Origin: Wuchereria bancrofti
Taxonomy: Eukaryota; Nematoda; Chromadorea; Rhabditida; Onchocercidae
NCBI GenBank assembly: GCA_005281725.1
Contig: SSBO01000001.1
Coordinates: forward strand, 1,596,399 to 1,660,398
DNA: 64,000 nt
Reading direction: 5' to 3'
Part shown: piece by piece, positions 34,203 to 47,000 of the stretch
Layout of the letters: the number at the start of each line of letters is the position of its first letter
Numbering within the stretch: position 1 is the first letter of the stretch
Program-made: the position numbers and the translations under genes
Notes under the pieces: generated by a model
Seen by the model: the letters and a program-made list of their open reading frames with translations, nothing else
Database searches by the model: none
What the model was told of the DNA's origin: nothing

Positions 34203-34425
34203 TCAATGATTCATGGAATTATATGCAATGTAAAATGGGAATATTACGGACAATTCATATTGAATAGACAAAAAGTGACTTTTGAAATTGCTCAAATTAT
34301 AATTATAGATGAATGTTTCTCTGAGTGATCCATCCCAGTGCAATCTGATTTCATCATCTGTCACAGTATTTGTTTGCACATTAGGGCAAAACTTGATTCT
34401 CAATGGATGAAAGCCAAATAACTTG
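34203..34425 (-). other. possible orphan coding exon
   Basis: After a TTCAAG acceptor the - strand reads openly to a TGA at the low-coordinate end. It includes HPLRIKFCPNVQ, DDEIRLHWDGS and LRETFIYNYN, a composition more protein-like than the surrounding A/T noise. I recognise no family and found no initiator exon or in-phase partner. It could be an exon of an unfound gene, a pseudogene relic or chance. Confidence 0.25.
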
Positions 34426-34711
34426 AATTTAACATGGAATTAAAATTAGTTGAGAAATAAATCGATGGTTAAAGTTGGATTGTTATAAATTGCTAAGATT
34501 ATAACTTTAAATAGTTGTTATAAAACATTTGCAAATTGAATTAAATCGAAAACTATCACGATAATTATCATTTATGTGTGATAAATTTTATGAATTTCTC
34601 TCATAAATATTTCACATAATCTCTAATATAAATGAATGGAAAAATAATTTGGCCTAATAATTCGAAATAAAAAATTTCTGAGTAAATGTAATGCCTCTAT
34701 TCATATTATTA

Positions 34712-34861
34712 AGATAACAATAATAACAACAACAGCAACAGCAGCGGCAACAACAACAACTACAACAACAAGAGCAACAGTAACAACAACAACAACAACA
34801 ACAACAGCAACAACAAAACAATATCAACAACAACAACAACAACAGCAACAACGACAACAAG
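34712..34861. repeat. CAA/CAG triplet repeat
   Basis: About 150 bases of imperfect AAC/CAA triplets with scattered CAG, CGG and GAG units. On the - strand it reads as GTT/TTG and opens a spurious Cys/Leu-rich ORF. Confidence 0.9.
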
Positions 34862-35737
34862 AAATGGTATCCAAGAGCGCAGTTCGAAAATAATAGTGCC
34901 TTTTCTTCCTCTCCATTACTCTTATCAATTAAATATGAGCTTAAAATCCGGTTTTCCATATTTGATATTGAATAATATTTACTAATATTCTTTTCACCGC
35001 GTGCGAATGAATTTACCAATCGATATTTGTTGTTTAAATACATTTTCCAATTTGAACTTTATAGAAAATCGAAAATTTCAAATTTATGATTTATTTTGTT
35101 AGTGAAATTTATGTCGCAAAAAATGTGCGAAAATAACTGAAATTTTGAAACTGAAATGTATTTATTTTTCTGAAATATATTTGTGATTATAGTTATTTAA
35201 ACATATGGTGAATTAGTTTGACTTCCAACTCTTAAATTTCTTGAAATATACTTCAAAAAAAAGAAAAAGATTTCTTTCTTTTCGGTTGCAATAACTTAAA
35301 TGTTTAAAATTTCCAAACGTATTTCGTAATTCGTTAACTGATAAACTGATAATTGCACTTTCGTTTTTTTTTGCAATTTATTTTCATATTATGCAACAAT
35401 TTACCCATGTTTTTAATTCACAAAACTTTCTCTCTTTATAAAGCAACATAACTTATTTGATTATTAACAATGTCAATTCATTAGTATGTAATCATAGCAT
35501 CAATTTTTCATTGAAATAAATGAAATCCTAAAATTGAATTTTATTTGTTGAAATTTTCCATTAATGGAAATTTTCAATTTTGAAAAATTTAGTAAAATTC
35601 TGATCATGCAATAAAATTTTATACAACTTTTTCCCTTTTTTTTATTTTTTGAGTTTATTTGTTATACAAACATAGTAAGTAAAATCGATGAATCAACTTT
35701 TCGAATTAAAAATTTCTTGAAAATTAACGATAGATAA

Positions 35738-36571
35738 TTATTCATCATTGAGATCGCCAACTGGTGTATCAAACGTTACAGAACGTTTTCCGAAGCGTAT
35801 CATCATATCTGCTGGATTTGGTACACGCTTACCAATGTATGAACCACTTGGCTAAAATTTAAAATAATTAGCTAAGCAAATTATGAAATTTTTATTATCT
35901 TCAATTAAATTTATGAAAAGAATTGATGCTTTTTTTATAAACAAATTTTGAATGGAAATTTTAGTAATTCTTTCAAAACAAAATCATAGAAGTATCATTT
36001 ATATAAAAAACCATATTTTTGATAATGTCAAATAATTTCATATATCAAAACTATTTTACTGAAATAAATTTTTTTAGAAAATATTTTTAAATCTTTTTTT
36101 TACAAAAAACAAAAAAACAAAATGAATTTCTAACACTGAAATAATATCGTATTGGTTCGAAACCACCTCGGAATAAATCACTGTCTGCAAGTAATTACTG
36201 CATTAATTTTATTTAAATGATTTTGATATAATCATTTAGAAATTAGATTTTATGAAAATCTATTATTGATCTTATTAAAACCTACTTACCTACCTGACGA
36301 TTAAATAAGGTAATATAGTTAAGTGAATTTAAAAGAGGATTTCAGGAAAATGAAATTTCAAAGCACTTTATCCAACTAATGATTTTAAAACTTTAAGATT
36401 AAATTAAAGGATTTATCTACCTAATATTAATAACAATAATAACATATTGCCAGTTCTTTTTTGTTTGTTTAAAGGACAAAATGACTTACCTTGTAATTGT
36501 TTAGAATCAGTGTTACAAAAATGATTAATAACAAGCAAAACTGCTACGATTAATACTTTAAGTGTAGACAT
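35738..36571 (-). CDS. flp-24: FMRFamide-like neuropeptide precursor, flp-24 type
   Basis: Secreted precursor of an amidated RFamide neuropeptide. Three exons in phase: 36490-36571, 36135-36184 and 35738-35851, giving 81 aa. Residues 1-20 form a signal peptide (MSTLKVLIVAVLLVINHFCN). The third exon encodes a single peptide between dibasic sites: KR, then VPNPADMMIRFG, then KR. The Gly supplies the C-terminal amide, so the predicted product is VPNPADMMIRF-amide. From memory, C. elegans FLP-24 yields VPSAGDMMVRF-amide. The shared VP...DMM(I/V)RF core, single copy and short precursor support orthology. A short acidic tail (SVTFDTPVGDLNDE) follows the last KR. The exon 2 donor (AGT|gttaga) is the only phase-consistent choice and is weak. 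Processing by proprotein convertase, carboxypeptidase and amidating enzymes is inferred. Confidence 0.88.
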
Positions 36572-37437
36572 TGTGAAGTAAAACTGCCTGAAATTATTAT
36601 ATGAATATTTTTAAAATTAAATAATGAAAAAGAAGATTCATTTAAATTATCAATTTAGTCGATTACTCACGTACGTACGTTTAAATGGTTCACAAACAAC
36701 TGCTTTCACACGTCGTTCAATTTAGTAATTGGTTTAATTTATTGATTAATTAAAAATATATTTATAAGACATTGCAAGAAGAATAATTCGTTTCCTTTCT
36801 ATATTTCATTATTATTACTTTTACTTCAGTTCGTCGAATTTATCAAAAGAATAAGTAGTTACAAATAAGTAATATAAATTAAATATTCAATAAATTTTAA
36901 GTAAATAGTATTTTATTTGAAAGTCAACAAAAAGTGTTTTATTTCAATACAAAAATGTTGCAGTAAATTAACTACCAAATTTATTACTAATTATTTCTCT
37001 AATTTAGTTACGTAAGATTGTAATAAGTATAATAATTGAATAATAAGTAAATAATAAGCAGCAACAGCACTTTCATAAGTTATGAATTCGAATAAAGCAA
37101 ATGATATATGAACAAGTGAAAAGTAAGAAAAAGTATAAAAAAAAAAATTATTTCAAAGTTTCAGCCCACTTTATTCTATTTAAACTTATGTTAATACTAA
37201 AATCTATTTTCTTCTTACATAACAAAATAAAGTAAATGTACAAATTTAAAAAGTTATAGAAGGAACATATTTTCGTAATATTTTTCATAAAACTTTTCTT
37301 TTTTTTCCTCTCTTTTCCTGGACATACCAGAAATTATTCATTTTTTTTTTTTTGCTTTTTATTCAATTTCTTTGAATTGCTAAAGTTTTATCCTCAAAAA
37401 GAAGACAAAAAACTAACGAGGAAATACTTTAAGAATG

Positions 37438-37466
<29 letters not shown>
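37438..37466. repeat. poly-A tract of 29 bases
   Basis: Uninterrupted A run; its length is likely assembly-sensitive. Confidence 0.9.
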
Positions 37467-37468
<2 letters not shown>

Positions 37469-38323
37469 AACTTTTTTGTTGTTGTTAAAAAAGAATTTAA
37501 TTCCCAAAAAAAAAGCAGTAAGGCAATTATTTTTTCTTGCCATGTGTAACTCATTCAAAATTGTGCCATAAAATAATTTGAAAATGAAAGAAAAGCACAA
37601 ATTAACTTTAAAAGGTAAAATTTACATATTCTAAATTCTAATTGCAATTTTAAACTATCGCTTTTTCCTTTTTATTTTTATTTTTTTAAAATATGTAACA
37701 TTGATTGTTATTCTAATTTATCATCAAAGCTTTTTTCTTAAAATCTTTTAAAAAATAAAAAGAAATTTATATGCCAAGCGAAGATTTTTTTTAATTTTTA
37801 ATTTTTTACTTTCCACATTTTTTTGCCTTTTTTTGATTTAGTGAAGATAATTTGGTTAGAAACTTGAAAAATTACATTTTCAAAAAAAAATTCATTAACT
37901 TTTGCCTTAATTGGATCGATATTTTATTATTATTTTAATGTAATGAATAGCAATAACTATAACAGTAATAAGTGAGTTGAATGAAATTTATAATAGTATG
38001 AGGCAATTTCTGACATTATTTTTCCCAGTTCTGAGGAAAATTTTCAAAATGAAACGAATGAAATTTACAAAATTATCTGATAGTAAAATAAAATGGTTGA
38101 TAATTGTTCTCAAAAAACTGACATATGTCATCAATGAAAAATGCAATTGTTATTTTATATTAAATTAAAATTCATGTAATATATCTCATTACTAATGAAT
38201 TAAGATTAATATTCTTTTCTTAGATAATTTATGCAACTAATATAAATGTATCAATTTTCATAAAATGATAAGTTAAATGAATATTTTTAAAAAAAATTTT
38301 AATAACTATCAATATATAAAAAT

Positions 38324-38346
38324 NNNNNNNNNNNNNNNNNNNNNNN
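38324..38346. other. assembly gap (23 N)
   Basis: Run of unknown bases. It falls in intergenic sequence, so no gene model here is cut by it, but true gap length is unknown. Confidence 0.99.
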
Positions 38347-39052
38347 GAATAGTTGAAAAATGATTTAAGATTTAATTGTCCTGGTTTACAATCCTTTTAA
38401 GGCATTCTTTTTTTTTTCTCTCTGTCTCTCTCAGATTTTTGATGCATTATAATTTTCGCTTTCTAACTTACGCAAACATAAATTAATTTTACTGTTCACT
38501 GAACCATTAATATTCGAGAAAACTTTTTTGCTACAATTATTACCATAAGCAAAATTTATCAACCATTAAGCATAATTTTTACATATTTTATTAAAAAGCG
38601 CAACATTGAGTTTGTTAAATGACAAATTTTCAGATTGGTTAATGTTATAAGTTGCTATGAAGCAAATTAAATTGATGAAAGAATTTGACAAAAGTAGTTA
38701 AAATATTTGAGAAATTTAAACTTATTGCAAAGTAGATTAGTTTATCATTTATGACTTTAAAGATTTGATTTTTGCTTTTGAGTTCAAACAAAGAAATTAA
38801 TGAATTTGGATATGATTTATAATCATAAATGTTAAAGTCAATTTGTCCCTCTGCTTCATTTGCTAATATAAGCAAATGAATTGAATCATTTAAAACTTTT
38901 ATTTTTTTAAAAAATTCATAAAATTTGCAAGAAAGGTCTAACTTTTGAGTGGATTAATACACACTTAACTGCATCTTAACAATTATTAATATAAAATTGG
39001 TGAATTTCAAGGCTTTAAGTATCTATTATCTATCAATGAGAAAAAAAAATTT

Positions 39053-39090
39053 GAAAAAGGAAAGCTAAACTTATAAAGCTTTCCTTTTTC
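39053..39090. repeat. perfect 14-bp hairpin
   Basis: Arm GAAAAAGGAAAGCT at 39053-39066 is the exact reverse complement of 39077-39090, with a 10-base loop. It has no adjoining gene and could be a foldback element or a structured RNA stem. Confidence 0.7.
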
Positions 39091-40673
39091 TTAAGACCAA
39101 GAAGATGTGCTTAACTTAGGCTTAGAAGATGTCACTAGCTTAAGCTTAGACTAAGAGTGAGAAAAAAGAAGCAAATGAATTGCTTTCAATTTTAGTCATC
39201 CCTTTTCCTCCTAATTTACTAATCAAATATATAAGCGAGTGAGAAGAAATAGAAAGCTATAAACTTCCGATTCTTAATCAACAAATTATCGACCATTTTT
39301 TAACGGTTTCATTTGTAAGCTTTCCCAATTGAATGAAACGTTCAACAAAAAGAAATTGCTATTTTTCAATTTATATTCCAAAAAAAAATACCAATAATAA
39401 ATTTGAAATTGTTCATTATAGAAGACTAAATTAATGTTTTCTAATATAAAACTGAAAATAGTACTTCACAAAAGAAAATTAAAATTAAAAACAAACCAAT
39501 TAAATATATTAAAATGGTATCATCAATAAACTGTAATAAGACTAAAACAAATTGTTTTCTGTTACTTTGTAAATGCAACTTAAGTATATTACGTAGAGTA
39601 AGTAAGTGATAAAAAGTAGTATAAGTTTCAGACAAATAAAAAAAAAAGAAAACAAACAAACGAAAAAACCACTGAAGAATGACGGGAAAAATTATGCTAT
39701 GATAGATGTTTGAACCGATAGTCCATGTCACAAAAAGGATTGTGTGCGACATTGAAATGTGAAATGATAATAAACAATTCTTTTATGAAAAGGAATTACT
39801 CCATGCTGAATATGCCTAATGACAATGTTAATAAAAAAAAAAAGAAAGAAAATAAGAAGTAACAAAGATAAGGGAAAATTGCTCTTTTCATTTCATTTTT
39901 TCTTTTTATTTTCTTTTGGCTAATATAAGAAAGTGATAAATGCGCATTCCAAAATTTCTATCTTAGCGCTTTAGAAAAATGATATCAATAGAAAAAGGAA
40001 TTAGGATGAAAAGATTCCAATATAGTCTATTCAATATTTTATTATTTTTATTTGAAGTGAAGAAGTGTTCAAGTATGCAGTTAATTCTGAAGCACTTCCA
40101 AAAAAAAAGAGAAGAGAAAAAGAAAATCAAAAAGTGACTTTTGAAATTTGGATTTTTTCAAAATTTTCAACGTCAATTTATTTCTTATCTCCAGGAAGAA
40201 ATTTCAGTTAAAAAAAATTGGCAATTTTATTAAGTATATCAGAATGATAATTCCAAAATGAATAATGAAATACAAAATAATTTTCTAATCATAAATGTAA
40301 AAAAAGCTCGTTTGAGATGATAAGATATTCGCACTATAATATGATATAAATCATGTAAAAATTAAATAAACGCGCAATAATTAAAAGCAAAATTCCATGC
40401 ATAACAAAGTATTTGCTAAATTAGGTTAAAATTTAAAAAACATTTTATAATTTGCTACTATTACATATTTAATCAGTGTTGTTAATCATTATTATACTTT
40501 TTATTAATGAACACTTTGTTTAGTTTATTTATCGAAGAACTGTATAATGTCATTATATCTATAAATTTTTTTGCAAAGAAAAAAAAAGATGTGATAAGAA
40601 CTATGAATAAATTTTAATTGAGCTAAAAAAAAAATTATATTTTAACAGTGACAAATGTACGAATAATAATTTT

Positions 40674-40931
40674 GAAGGCTTATTCTATTTCAAAACCTAC
40701 TCCATTGCAAACTATGATAATAAAACCATTTTATAACAAATATTTTACATATTTCTTTTTCTTTTCTATTTCTTTTCATTTCTTAGATTGTTTTTTTTTT
40801 CTCTTATCTTCACAACAAATATTTTATATTAAAGGCCTATTCTATTTCAAAGTCCTATTCCATTCCAAACTATAATATTAAAATTATGATGATTTATTCC
40901 TTTTCTCCATTTTTATAACAAATATTTTACA
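40674..40931. repeat. imperfect tandem duplication
   Basis: A block starting AAGGCTTATTCTATTTCAAA near 40674 recurs near 40833. Both copies end with ATAACAAATATTTTACAT, the second after an extra insertion of about 20 bases. Confidence 0.6.
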
Positions 40932-42949
40932 TGGTTACTAGAAAAAAGAAAGAAACCCAATATCTATTGATGAATTAATTAATCATTGAGAAATATCCCA
41001 AAAAATTTCAAATATTCTAATTTCTACCACATTAGCACTTCCATCTCCTTTTCCTCTTTCCTGCTTTCATTCCATCATTTTTTCATAAATCATAGAAATT
41101 TTGTTTGCTTAAAAAAAAAAGGGAGAAAAAGCGATTGAAATTCTGAAATGCGGTACCTATCAGTCAGTTTTGTATAGTCATCTCTCAATTTCAATTACTT
41201 ATTTGATAAAAAAATTTGCTGAAAAAAAAAAGAATTTATCATTTAAACATAAATTATGTCAAACATTAAAAAGGAAAGAAGAATGATTATTCCTAAAGCT
41301 AAGATATTTAGCAAACAAGCATATCTTTGTCGTAATTTTCCGTTTTCAGTTTTTGTTCTTATTATGGTTCAACTTATTAAAATTTGTTGAAATGTTCATT
41401 CATTTGATTTCAAACTTTTTCAATCATTATGAAATTTTGAATGATTAAAATAGTGCATGAAAAGAAGTTTATATTGGAAGAAAAGTTGTAATTTATGCAG
41501 CTCTTAGATATTCCTCAGGGGATATTGAATGAAATATTTCCGAAACTATTTATCGTCAAACAATTCAATCCCTTAATTTAGTATTTCAAGAAAAAGCTAA
41601 CACTAATGGCTAAAATTATACTAAGCTAATCAGAATTAGAAAAAATTCAGGAAAAATATTAATTTTTAACCTTTAACAATTTGCAATTTTTGTTAAATAT
41701 TTATAATTTTAAAAACAAAATAAAATAAAATGATTAACAATTGAGAAAATAATCATACATATATTACATGAAAATATAAACTTTGAAAAAACCGGACAAA
41801 AATAGCCGACAAACAGATATTCGAAGTCATTGCTATGCATAAGTTTCAAATGATGGACTTCAAGGTGACAGGAAAACGACACATGTCCAATTCTAAATTT
41901 ATTAACTGTCTCTTTGATGAATAAGATGGAATTGTCAACAACTATTTCATTCAATTGTTAATAATCCACCTGCTATCATCTTAGTCAAATGGTTACTTTC
42001 ATATATCAACAAAATAATATAGTTGAGAGAGAGAGAGAGAGAAAAAAAAAGAATGAATCAATAAGGGCTATAAATTTAAAGCGCAAAAAAACTATTATCA
42101 ACAAAAGCAATATTCAGTACATTAAAAACAAACTATTCAATTTTAATAAATGAATTAAAAATTTGAAATTATTTTGTCCTATATGTTTTTACCTTCTTTT
42201 CTTTTGGCTGATATTGAAAATTCAATGGATTGCATAAAATGTCTTTCAATAAGTCAAACAAATATACTAAAGTGTAATTTTAATACAAAAAAAAAAAAAT
42301 AATTTCCCACGAATTTATTTATTTTTAATGTAAAATTATGCAAACTTCTTCATCATAGATATCCATTAATAAAAAAAAGCGATAATATCATTGATTTTGG
42401 TTAATGATTGAGAAATTTGAAAGTTCATAGATTGAAAATGATTCTTGCAAATGCATTTTCACCTCCTTTGTATTTCTTATTTATTTATTTATTTACTTTT
42501 TTTTTTGACAATAGCGCAATCAAAATTAGCAAGCAAATATCACATTTTGCAAAATGACTAACATTTATTGAAATTATCACTTATTATTAAAAAAATTTCG
42601 ATCCATGAGAAAATTGCAGTGGTAATAATATTTAACGTGGAAATATCACTGTTATCTCTAACTTTTTGCCGATGATAAAAATTGCAACAATTATTAGCCT
42701 AAAGCAGTTATGAATTCATAATTTAACTTTCTAAAAGAGCTTAATAATATATGAGTCTTCTAATTAAATAAAGATTATATCTTTTCGAGCTAGAATAATT
42801 TTTAATTCAAATTGCAAATGGAATTAATCGATAGATAAACGAGCCATAAAATGATATGAATATTTCAACTTTTTGCTTCATTTATCTCATTTGTTGAGCA
42901 AATTTCATTAAATCATTATCATTCCAAAATAAATTTTATTTACTTCCCA

Positions 42950-43042
42950 TTTAATTTATTTGCATACTTTTTTTTTCAAAAGTATGCAAATAAATTTTCG
43001 TATGCAAATAATTTTTTTTTCAAAAAATTTATTTACATACGA
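42950..43042. repeat. compound palindrome with three related arms
   Basis: The word ATTTATTTGCATAC occurs near 42954. It appears inverted (GTATGCAAATAAAT) near 42982, again as GTATGCAAATAA near 43000, and as ATTTACATACG near 43030. Two nested hairpins separated by T runs can form. Confidence 0.65.
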
Positions 43043-44014
43043 TTTATTATATTTGTTGTTTTGTTCGTTGTCAAATTATTTTTTTATTGCACCAAGTTTT
43101 TCTCAAAAAAGAAAAAAAAAACTAAAAAGTTGTATCAAAATTAGCGGTTTTCCCAAAAATTTTAAACTTTTGGAAAAAAAAACCTAATCAGAAGAAAAAA
43201 AAGGAAACTCTCTGTAATGCATAAAATGAAAACATCTAGAAAGTTAGAGTGAAATTTTATCAATATTCAACTTTAGTAGAAATATTCAATGACAAAACAA
43301 ATTCTATCGTAATTTACGTGACAAAACGTTTCCTTGACAATTTTTTAATTCATTAAATTACAAAAAAAAAATTGCTCTAAATTTAAAATCTGTCCATACG
43401 TTTTATCATAAACTTATAATTTCACTTTTTTTTAGACCAAAAATTTTTTTCGTTTACATTGATAAAATGGCAGACAATATGACTACTACAAACAGACAGA
43501 CACACACGAACATGGATGAACGCACACGTCATAATTTACATTGAAAAGATCTTTATTAACTATCAAGAAAAAAATTAAAAATTAAAAATTGAGCGTAACA
43601 TGACGAAATGAACCAAAATTAGCTATCAAACAAAAATTTGACCTTTGAACTGTATAGCTAAAAGTAATCATTTAAACTATAAATCACCTTAGAAATACTC
43701 TTCTTAGGTATTCATTAAGGTAGAATGTTAACAAAGCAATAACATTTTTGACACATTAACGGGATGTGATAATTTTCCAATTATATCGCTATTTTTGGGA
43801 TACAGCTGGAGTACGGTAATTTTTCAACTTATGACTAATAATTATCAAAATTAATTGAAGTCAAAGATAAGCTAAATCTTCTAGAATTCAACATTCTACT
43901 GTCAATATTTAATATTCTAAAATCTTATCTATATATGATATTTTATAATTTAACATTTTTGAAACAATTTTATCATAGACAAAGATCACTAAACTCTAAC
44001 AACTTTTCATTTAT

Positions 44015-47000
44015 TTATTCACCCTTCAGACTGGACATCATCAATTGCGAACTACAAGATTGATCCACTGATGACCTTTGCTTTTGCTTTTTATCTTTCA
44101 TTCGTCTATTCTAAAAATTCAAAAATAACTGAAGTGTACATTAAAAACTCATAAAAAGCAATGATAAAATTAGATCAAAGATTTCAAAAATCAATCAATG
44201 CTTTCATCCAAAACTAATCACTATTTTTAATAGTGTCATTTTGAAGCTCTTTTTTAAATAAGCCTCAGCTGTGAAATGATTTTGAATATTCTTTCATTTA
44301 TCACTACCATAACATTCCTGTGCCATTATTATCGATCAATAAATCATTTTGACAATCCAAAAATATTGTAAAAATGATTTTAAAAAAATGGAAAATTGAA
44401 AAGTTTTTACCTGAAACCAAATCTTGACTTGCCTCTCGGATAGGTACAAATTCTTAGCTAATTCGTATCGTTTTTGTTTGCTAACATAAGTATTGTAAAG
44501 AAATTCTTTTTCGAGTTCCAAGGTTTGATATTTGGTGTACGGTTTCCTTTTTTTCCTCGACGATATATTTCCTGTCCAATCTAACGTTGCATCTATAAAA
44601 TATTAGAATTTCTCATCAAATTCGTAAAATAATTTCATACTATATGAAATAATCTGTTAATCAATAATTTATTCTAGTAACATCAACAACCTGAATTGGA
44701 TATTTCAGAATTTCCAGAGAAAAAAGAACTAAAATTGATATTTCCAGAAAAAAGAACAACAAAATTAATTTCAAAATTTCATAGTGAATACATTATGAAA
44801 GATATTTTATTTCAAAAAATTTTTTAATTAAATATCCAAAGTTTCAACATTTAAAAAACAAATGTAATAATGGAAATGGAAAAATTTTAATTTTGTGAAT
44901 GGTGAAAATCTTGTTTTATTTTAATTGAACCAAAATTAATTTCAAAATTTCATAGTGAATACGCTATGAAATTTGATGGCATATGCAGCAAAAAAGTTAT
45001 GATACAGTGAGATTGTACCAATCGTATCCATTCCATCACTAATTGCTAGATTTACAGCATAGGTCAATCTCAAGAACCCACTCATTAACCGAATCCTAAT
45101 TGCTCCAATTTTATCGTCCGCTGTTTAACCTTTACTGGAACCTGAATACATTCACTGCAATGCCAAATGCATTGCAAACAATTATTATTTTTACTATTTA
45201 TTAAATATATTGATAAATGGAATTGTAAAAGAAAGCGAAAGCATAAAAGGTGACATTGATGATAAGTTTAAAAATTTATATATTTAAATAAAATAATCTG
45301 TTTAATTTTAAAACTTTCATTGTTTCTTATGTAGATAAGATAGCCTTTTCAAACATTCATTCATTCAAAAAAAAAGTTAATCCCATGTGATTTTAATTAA
45401 ACTTTTTTCCTTTTTTTTTTTTTTTTTGTTTGAAAGACTTTCATTTTTTTAAATATCTTTTTTTTAATTTCCTTTACTATTTTCAAGATAATTTATTTCC
45501 ATCTTTCATCATCCTTTCCACTTTAACCAATTCAAATCTCATTAACTTGTTAGTAATATTATTTAGCAAAAGCAATTTGTATAAGTAAAACTGGGCAGCT
45601 AATTTGTCAACAATTTTGTAAGCGATCATAAAAAGCCAAGCAACAGATGGATGCTACAATTGAGCCTAAATGTAAGAGCTGTTGAAGAAGTAAAATGGAA
45701 TGAAATGATGGATAGCGTTTATATTGTTGCAACATTAAATATATCACAAACTACCGTATCCCTCACATCACAACTCATTTTTTTTTTAACTCTCTCACTA
45801 AACTATTTTAAATTAATAGTAATAATTTAATCTAAAGTATTAATTTTCCTAGATAATAAGATTCTTTAAGTATGCAAAAATTTTCCTTATTATTTTATGA
45901 TATGTTTTTATTATCCAAGTTTGATCGTCTTTTTTTATTTTTTAATCTGATTTCAATCTGATTAAAGAATCTTTCCATCAGTAGCACTCCTATAGATGCA
46001 AGAGCTACAGCAATATTCTCTTATTATTTAGCTTTTATCGATTTCATGCGAATTAAACTAATCAACTTAATTAATCCAACCCTTTTCTAGAAACATATAG
46101 GATAATTTCAGCAAAAGAAAAAACAAACGGAAACTCTTTGTAAACAGGCATGTAAAGATCGATTATAGTTTATAATAATAATTAGTTTATAATAATAATA
46201 ATAAGATCGATTATAATAATAATGATTATTCAAAAAAGTTTCTTCACTTTTCTTAATACTTCTAGTGCTTTGCTCTATTTAGTTACTTGAACTTTACTGC
46301 TTTATAACGATCTAATTAAAATCATTGTTCATTCGTTATTTAATTAAATAAGTTTCTTTCCCAATTAGGAATAAATGAATTTTGCCAGTTAAATAAATCA
46401 ATTTTCAACTTCCACTACTTTCTGCATAAAAAATCAAATAAATTTAATTTCTCAACCGAAAGATAATTTAACTTTCTTAACAGAAAAATTTATTGGTTAT
46501 CATTTAAATGAAATAGTTGAATTATAAAAATCCCGCTTTGTACGGAATCTCATTTATCCATGATGTTTCTTTTAGTCGTATTTGTTATGATAATCTTAGT
46601 ATTTCATGTGTATATCTTGCTAGCTGGAAAATTGAAAGTAACTTATTTAGTTGTTTGCTGTGCAAATAAAAATTGCTGTGCAAATGATTTCCTTAAGTAA
46701 ACAATAATTTGAATGGTACTAAGAGAGACTACAGTATTCCAATTTTTAAAGCATAGAGAGGAGCAAACATATTTGTTCGAAAGAGGAAAATATGAGGCTC
46801 AGGGAGGCTTTGAAAATGAAAGAAAGAAGGAATACCGATGGTATGTGCTACAGTAATTTTGGTTGATCGTTGCAGAAATCTGATTATTTGCGAAATAGAT
46901 GAAAAATCTGATATGTCTTTTTGTATGATCCGATATAGAATCCTGGACAGTTGAGCTAGAAGATAGCAAAGGAAATGATATTTATCAAATGAGGACATCT

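Larger units (their letters stand above)
33492..35737. other. intergenic region between flp-24-like and sHSP genes
   Basis: AT-rich sequence with two things of note: an exon-like - strand ORF near 34203-34425 and a CAA-type triplet repeat at 34712-34861, both listed separately. Nothing else is supported. Confidence 0.45.
36572..44014. other. 7.4-kb intergenic region between Hox and flp-24-like genes
   Basis: No supported gene on either strand. It holds a poly-A tract (37438), an N gap (38324), hairpins near 39053 and 42953, and an imperfect tandem duplication near 40674-40931. The part nearest 44014 is downstream of the Hox gene, the part nearest 36572 is upstream of flp-24. Regulatory sequence is likely but not identifiable by eye. 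Confidence 0.5.

Noticed and set aside
34654..35043. 129-residue Cys/Leu-rich ORF
   Set aside because: It is produced by reading the CAA triplet repeat on the opposite strand (polycysteine).
46729..46998. 89-residue - strand ORF in the Hox intron
   Set aside because: It has no domain, no splice partners and no homologue I recognise; a length like this is expected occasionally by chance.
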